NCBI GenBank assembly: GCA_950295325.1 | Contig: OX485803.1 | Span: 2,170,001-2,234,000 of the forward strand | Origin: Polytrichum commune | Taxonomy: Eukaryota > Streptophyta > Polytrichopsida > Polytrichales > Polytrichaceae | Direction of reading: 5' to 3' | DNA length: 64,000 nt | Part shown: positions 58,291 to 64,000 of the stretch, one piece after another | Position numbering within the stretch: the stretch's first letter is position 1 | Layout of the letters: the number at the start of each line of letters is the position of its first letter | Notes under the pieces: generated by a model | What the model was told of the DNA's origin: nothing | What the model saw: the letters and a program-made list of their open reading frames with translations, nothing else | The model's database searches: none | Made by a program: the position numbers and the translations under genes

Positions 58291-60174
58291 AGTATGGTAT
58301 GATACTAACAACCAATGTATGATGGACTAGAAGATAACTTAACCATGGAGAGGAAGGTGAGTGGATGACGGCAACACTGAGTCATCCACCTCCTTGACTT
58401 GGTTACCGGTCATTAACGGTATGTTCATATATGTATTAGGCTACATGTGTTGGATGAAATGATGTTGTTGTGTGGATTGAAAACGCAAGAAAGATGTAGA
58501 AAGTGTTATCCACTTGAATGAGCGACCGGTTATGATGGTGAGCTTGTTGTTTAAGTATGTTACAACATATATCATTAGCATACTAGAAGTGATGATATGT
58601 TTCATGCAATTTAGGTTCATGCCTTTAGCCTGATCATTACTCTTTTATTTCCGCCCTCAAAAATTCTCTTATGAGGAGTCCTCTACATAGATGTACAAAG
58701 GCTTTCTACAACTTGTAATCATGTTAGATTCATCACAAGTATTTCCATTTTTAGCAAGGAATTCCAATGATGAGTAAGTTGTAGTTGTTAAGATGTACTC
58801 GGCCAAGCTACTACTACTTGGACTCATGCATTATATGCTCATGGCATTTGTGAATACAAAAGCATTTATCATGTAAAGTTCTTGTAGGCTAATCAATAGT
58901 GATTTTCCAACAAGTTTGTGGTGCATGATGTGCACACAACCTTTTTATTATTTTGTGTATTATAAACACATTTGAATTCCATTCAAGAATCCAAATTTAT
59001 ATTTATTAATCTCCTAGAAGTCCATTGTTCATTGAAGTTTTAGACAAGCTATGTACTTTTCACTCCCCTATTTGATTGGTAAAAGTGCATCCAAAATTCT
59101 ACCGCCAAAGTACATGTTGAATACAATCTAAGCTTCTTGGTTTAGGAAATTGGAAGAATCGTCACTTGTAGATAACCTTAAATGATATGCCTCCTGTGTT
59201 TTGTGTGGTGTTGTTTGCACCTCATTGACTACCAAAATGTGGGTAAGGAGGGGATGGGGATCTCGAATTGATCAACAAATGGGGCTTGTAGGAGGGATTT
59301 GATTGGGTCCATGTCGTCTACATTGCCCAACTAGAGACACCTCAACTTTCTTGCGGGTACATGAGCAATCACATAGTTGCTCCAAAATGTAGGTTGATAA
59401 GTTTGTGCCAACCTATATATATGGTAAGATTTTTTTGTCATTTAATAATAGGCAACTCAAAAAATTGGTAATGTCTCAAATTGATTTTATGAATTTGGCC
59501 TTCATGCAAACATCATTCTGAATTTTTAATGAAAATCATGTCATTACAAGAATCAGTTAACTTGGTGCTATATCTCATGATTAAATTCCCACCACTTGTA
59601 AATTACACAAATAAAGTGTTAAATATCATAGCGACTGAAGAGATTTCAATTCCTATTAAATACACAAAATTTCCTATTGTCGTGGTGGAAAATCAATGTG
59701 GAAATACTTAATGCGAGCCACCCTCATTGTCTAGTTAGGGTGGAATTAAAATGGGCTCAAACCTTGGGTCTTCTCCTAAGTCTTCTTGGAGATTTCCAAC
59801 CAACACCTTACATTTTCTACTAAGTAGTTGAGAATTAGTTCAAGGACAAAGTAACATAGAACATATAATAATAATCCACATCAATCTCCTACAAATAATT
59901 TGAACAATGCTTTTACCACTTGTACATGAATATATGATGATGGGTCCCTGGGCTTGTGAAACAAAGGTAAAGCTCAAATGGAGCGACTCTTGGAAAACTA
60001 AACCACCCTCATGGTAAGTTAGGGTGAGAGGGAATCATCGTACATGAGCATACCCATCCTTCATCCAACATAGAAGCTCTTAAATAGCATGCAATTCCAA
60101 AGTTGCTTTTTCAGGTTTATTTAACATCGAAATTGGTTTTAGAGACCTCACATTAGTGTGCATGACTTCATTTC
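58291..60174. other. Intergenic; no gene seen
   Basis: 59740-59840 resembles the interior of the MITE at 16270 (TGGGTCTTCTCCTAAGTCTT, CCAACACCTTACATT). No other recognisable element and no coding content. Confidence 0.5.
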
Positions 60175-60640
60175 AAATGAGTCGGCAACACCTCTATATG
60201 GGTCAAGTTTTTATGTTGCATGGGTGAGAAGCACGATCATGTACAAAAACCCTCTCTCCGTAAGTTAGGTGTCTTGGACTTCATCCAACAGAGAAGCTTT
60301 GCATGAAGAGACTCCAAACACCACATCAAATTCCTATTCGCATCAGTAACTAAATCCAGAAAACGATCTAGGCCTCTCTTTTTTGTGCAAATTTGCGCCA
60401 GATGGACCATTAGAAGGGTTGCAGACCTTGCAACCTCTCCCATCTTTACTGCACCAATGCAAGTAGCAGATTTTGGCCATACCCTCCACTTAATTTCTGG
60501 TCGCAGGTCTCCCCTCAAGAATCTCATCCTGTAGTGAGTAGTGAAGGCGGTTCAAAGGCTACCAACATCTGTTGTTTAGGCGTCTCTGATTCTTCATACT
60601 GTCACTTCTATGCCAACAGCTTTTGCAGCATAACTTGTTT
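60175..60640 (+). repeat. Duplicated block D (copy 2), downstream of DUF247-2
   Basis: It matches 31025-31740 in the same plus orientation. Because the two DUF247 genes lie on opposite strands, the block is oriented differently relative to each gene. An open stretch at about 60304-60533 encodes HHIKFLFASVTKSRKRSRPLF, then TAPMQVADFGHTLHLISG, ending SPLKNLIL at a TAG. No family recognised. It lacks the 19-bp minisatellite of copy 1. Confidence 0.75.
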
Positions 60641-61798
60641 CAATAATTGGTATTTAGATGAACTGAAACAAGTTGGGATGATAAAATTTGTAATCTTATT
60701 TGTAGAAAATGTCATTAGAAAAGTTACCAAATACCATATCACACAACATACAATATTCAGTGTACGTTTTTCATATACAAATGAATATGGGATGTTGAGG
60801 TTGATTGTTGGACTCCCTTTTTTCTAAGGATAATTCACATGGTTGGAGGAAATTTAACAATTCTTTTACCTCTCGTATTCAATTCAAAGTGTGAATAATT
60901 TGGAGTTTATGCAAAGGATTGGAGGACAAATTTTGATTTAATTTATGGGCCACACGTCACATGTCTGTTGGTTTAGTACATATTGGTTTAATAATATAAA
61001 TGATACAAACATTGGCTTCATTCAAAGCAAGCATGAATGAAGGACCTTTTTGTTATCTCTTCGATGATGGGTTATCCCTTCCTTTCAAAGGTGAGTTTTA
61101 TGTAGATCATCTAAAATACCACAAATCAAATCAAAGACTAGAATTTTTTTTTTGTTTTGATAGAGACATTACTCTACAGTGTTCTTCATTAGCATACATG
61201 GTAGGATTCTACTCGAATTGAAGGTAATATAGAGATCAAGATGCACTACAATTCAATACACAATATTACTCACCTATGAGGAATGTCAAATCCTTGGTTG
61301 TAAGCATGAGTGGACATGACAAACTTCATGTCGTTGGACCCTTGGGATCTTCCTCTTTTGTTAAACCAATGTTGACTCTTGAGCATGAAACAATATATTC
61401 GTTAATCGGAGACTTTTGAAAGTCTCAAAATAAAATATGCCCATGGTTTGGGATGCCAATATTGTGGGCATACGGAATATTGGGAACATCAAGTTCATGA
61501 CGATTTAAAATTTCGCACGTAAAGCATATTCTTATTACTAAAAATAGGGAATTTCATTTAAAATGAAAACGTGAGCTCTTTGTGGAAAATAACAATCGAC
61601 TCTAAAAAAACAAATGGTTTAGGTCATTATAGAGTTTGGGGTGCGCATCCCATAAGTAAGGCTCTTATGAATTATTTGGATGGCACATCCCAAACGTATA
61701 CCACAATGGAGTGTGTCTAAGTCCACTAAGTCTAATAAAAACCAAGTCTACTAAGCACCCATGTTTTTCGCCATTAACTCCCACCTAATATGTTATGT
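60641..61798. other. Intergenic; no gene seen
   Basis: AT-rich sequence with no coding content recognised. It is the 3' flank of the DUF7869 gene on the minus strand. Confidence 0.45.
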
Positions 61799-64000
61799 TT
61801 ACACATCTCCATCTTCCGCTTCATATCCATTCTCGGCGTCATTCACCGCAGCTGCAATACATGCCAAGTTGTCTTTGGCAAAATCTATATGTTTTTGGGG
61901 GATGGTCATTGTTTCTGATTTAGAACCTTTCCGCGGCTTCCAAGCACAAAGTATAGTATCCGTGTTTATCCAAACCGGTGTGTACGCTAAGTCCACTGTC
62001 CACTTAAAATTCTTTTTGGTGTCCCAACCTAAATAAGTGCGTAGCACGTTTTGGTCTTTAGTGCTTGGACGACAATATTCCACCTCAACTTGACGAAAGT
62101 TGGGGCTAGTTCGAACAAAATTGGGTGAAGATAATGCTTTCACCAACCAAATTGGCTTGGGATGCTCCTCATCCCCTGCTCGTACGAGGACCAAATAACC
62201 TTCATGGCAATCAACACCTACACGAAACGACGGTGCCGGTCGATTGCGGGCAGGGCCAACGTAATGCTCGTCCATTGCGAACTCTTCACGAACGTCTCCA
62301 TTGCTAAAAAACATGATGTCGGACTCGACAACCGTTAAACGGCTTTGTGGCCAAAATCCTTGTGTTAAAGTTGTATGGGTGTCGCCACCAAGTGTCATTA
62401 GGGCCGAGCGAATGCGATCCCAATACGCAATCAAAGGTTCATGAGTATCTCTAACACGTCTAGTGATGTCCTCCTCACACAACTCTTTCTAATATTCAAT
62501 GAATCCGGATATGCCTTTGATGATTTTCGGCCCATTCCTCATGGGGTCGGGTTTGCAAGGCTTTGGATCCCCATCCGGGAGCAAACATTTGCCATCATTG
62601 TCTTGACGCCATACGAGTATACCATCATCCGGGCCCCAATTAGGAGATGTGCACAAAAGCTTAAATTGCATGGCCGGGAGACCATCATCCCTTATATAGA
62701 ATCAGAATTGTTGTGCTTTGGTATGCCCCACCAAACGGTCCCCTCCCTTCAACATGTATGGCTTGATGAAGGCCTTGAAATATGGTACTTCCTCAATCAT
62801 GTGCGGAATTACCGGCATATGGTCCAAATCCATATACGATTTTATAAGAAGTGGTATGGTTGGAAAATCTTCTTCATGCAACTTCATGCTCCACCGTCTG
62901 AAAGACGCATCAATGTCATCGTGTGTGTGTCCCACTATCAAGAAAGACACAAACACCTCTTTGAAGATTCCTTTCGCCACAAACAAGGACCAAAAACAAA
63001 ATACGTATCGACATTTGTTGTCCTTCGTACAATTATCTAGTTGAACGTAGAGAGTTGGAGGCAAAGGTTTCGCACAAAGAGGTTCTCCGGGTGGCTCCGG
63101 CAATGATGACATACAAACCTCCTTCCCCGCAAGCAGTGCTTCGTAAAGGGGTGTCGTTCCACAACCATCAAACAATGCACGTGATGAATATACCGGTGGC
63201 TTCTCAAGATCGTGCAAGAATTTTGCAAATGATCCCACCGTGTGGTTAGCATCGTCAGGGTAAAAATCCAAACCATAATGGGCATACTTAGCGTCTCCAT
63301 GTCCGTGGGCAATCATCCCTGGGAAAGAAACAAACGATGCATGAATGAAAACAACAACAACCCTAAACGGATGTATGAAGTTGAAACCTAACGCAAACAC
63401 ACCTAGTAAAATTGGATAATTTGAACACATATTTGTGATTTCATACAAACCTGTGACAGCTACGGGCAACTTGAAGAGTCCATCCGTGGCCTTTATTTTC
63501 CGTGCATAACAAGGTTATGCGGTTTTGGCATGGTCCATTTTATCATGGATGATTGTTAGAACCTCTGTAGGCCTCATTATGGATAGAGCACGGTTCTTGT
63601 AGTAATCTTGACAGTGAGCCTCTTGGTTGTTGACATGTTCAATATATTTTCCTTGGTGTCTGGAGTGTGATTCGGTGCCTATGGGGTGGGCGTCCCGAAG
63701 ACCTTTGTATTTTTCACACGTCGTACACCTAGCGAACTTGTCCCCCGGTCTCTTCAAAATGTATTCAGCAAACTGTTGGTTTTTAATCACACTCAACTTG
63801 GACAAAGAAATGGGCCCACATCCCGCTATGCGACCCACTTCGTTAATGTTCGTTAAAATGTTCTTCCATTTTGTTCCCGTGGGCAAAACCATTTGTACAA
63901 CTTTCTCCCCTGACGACAATGTTCTCGTCTTGTGGGGCATTGCATCGGCCAATGGGACAATGATGGTGGAGAGTGTCGCGGAGGCTTGGAGTGTAGCCTC
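61799..64000 (-). pseudogene. DUF7869-domain gene, 5' end beyond window, three in-frame stops
   Basis: Two exons on the minus strand: 63451-64000 (open to the window edge) and 61799-63318, joined by a 132-bp GT-AG intron (63319-63450). Reading is in one frame for about 690 codons with no frameshift, but TAA (63515-63517), TGA (62702-62704) and TAG (62489-62491) interrupt it. Landmarks: CTTCEKYKGLRDAH (zinc-finger-like CxxC), HDKMDHAKTA, GMIAHGHGDAKYAHYGLD, LYVQLDNCTKDNKCRYVF, FLIVGHTHDDIDASFRRW, EEVPYFKAFI, VGHTKAQQF. The C-terminal part (61799-62482) holds QVEVEYCRPSTKDQNVLRTYLG and other well-formed sequence. These landmarks are those of DUF7869 proteins, which are uncharacterised. The conserved acidic LDN..DN and GHTH.DID motifs recall nuclease/integrase folds, which is inference only. 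The stops suggest recent inactivation. Confidence 0.8.

Noticed and set aside
62441-63040. 199-codon plus-strand frame opposite the DUF7869 gene
   Set aside because: It is antisense to the strongly recognisable DUF7869 motifs and has no domain of its own.
1-64000. CRISPR arrays, bacterial operons, prophage
   Set aside because: The spliced genes and plant families exclude a prokaryotic source. The tandem repeats seen have no spacer-like unique segments.

Overview
This window is nuclear DNA of a land plant. The evidence is spliced genes with GT-AG introns, two DUF247 (UPF0481) proteins, a plant-type SAP-SAP-WGR poly(ADP-ribose) polymerase, and many plant transposon families (hAT, PIF/Harbinger, Mutator-like, many MITEs). 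The DUF7869 repeat proteins look to me like those of seed-free plants (bryophyte, lycophyte or fern), but that is from memory and the species cannot be fixed from the sequence.

Four host genes can be supported. (1) A SEL1-repeat protein in eight exons (13685-17363, +) with a possible mitochondrial presequence. (2) A complete 18-exon PARP gene (22324-30091, +). All splice phases agree, the product is 666 aa, and the H-Y-E catalytic triad is intact. (3) A single-exon DUF247 protein on the minus strand (31765-33261). (4) A single-exon DUF247 protein on the plus strand (56580-58100). A third, truncated DUF247 copy with its promoter lies at 50100-51289.

The rest is transposon-rich. 0-12.5 kb holds a decayed DUF7869 gene, palindromes, minisatellites and a decayed mobile-type coding remnant. 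18.9-21.6 kb holds three copies of one MITE family in front of the PARP promoter. 36.5-37.0 kb is a minisatellite. 37.9-41.8 kb is a nested insertion landscape: a hAT element (8-bp target duplication) carrying a TA-flanked element, next to a Mutator-like foldback element (9-bp target duplication). Both interrupt sequence whose uninterrupted paralogue is present at about 55.49-55.98 kb. 43.5-48.1 kb is a decayed PIF/Harbinger element with transposase and Myb/SANT genes. 61.8 kb to the end is a second DUF7869 gene, in one continuous frame apart from three in-frame stops, running off the window.

The host genes show no operon-like relationship. The main local theme is duplication around the DUF247 genes followed by transposon insertion, so several insertions can be read against an empty site inside the same window.
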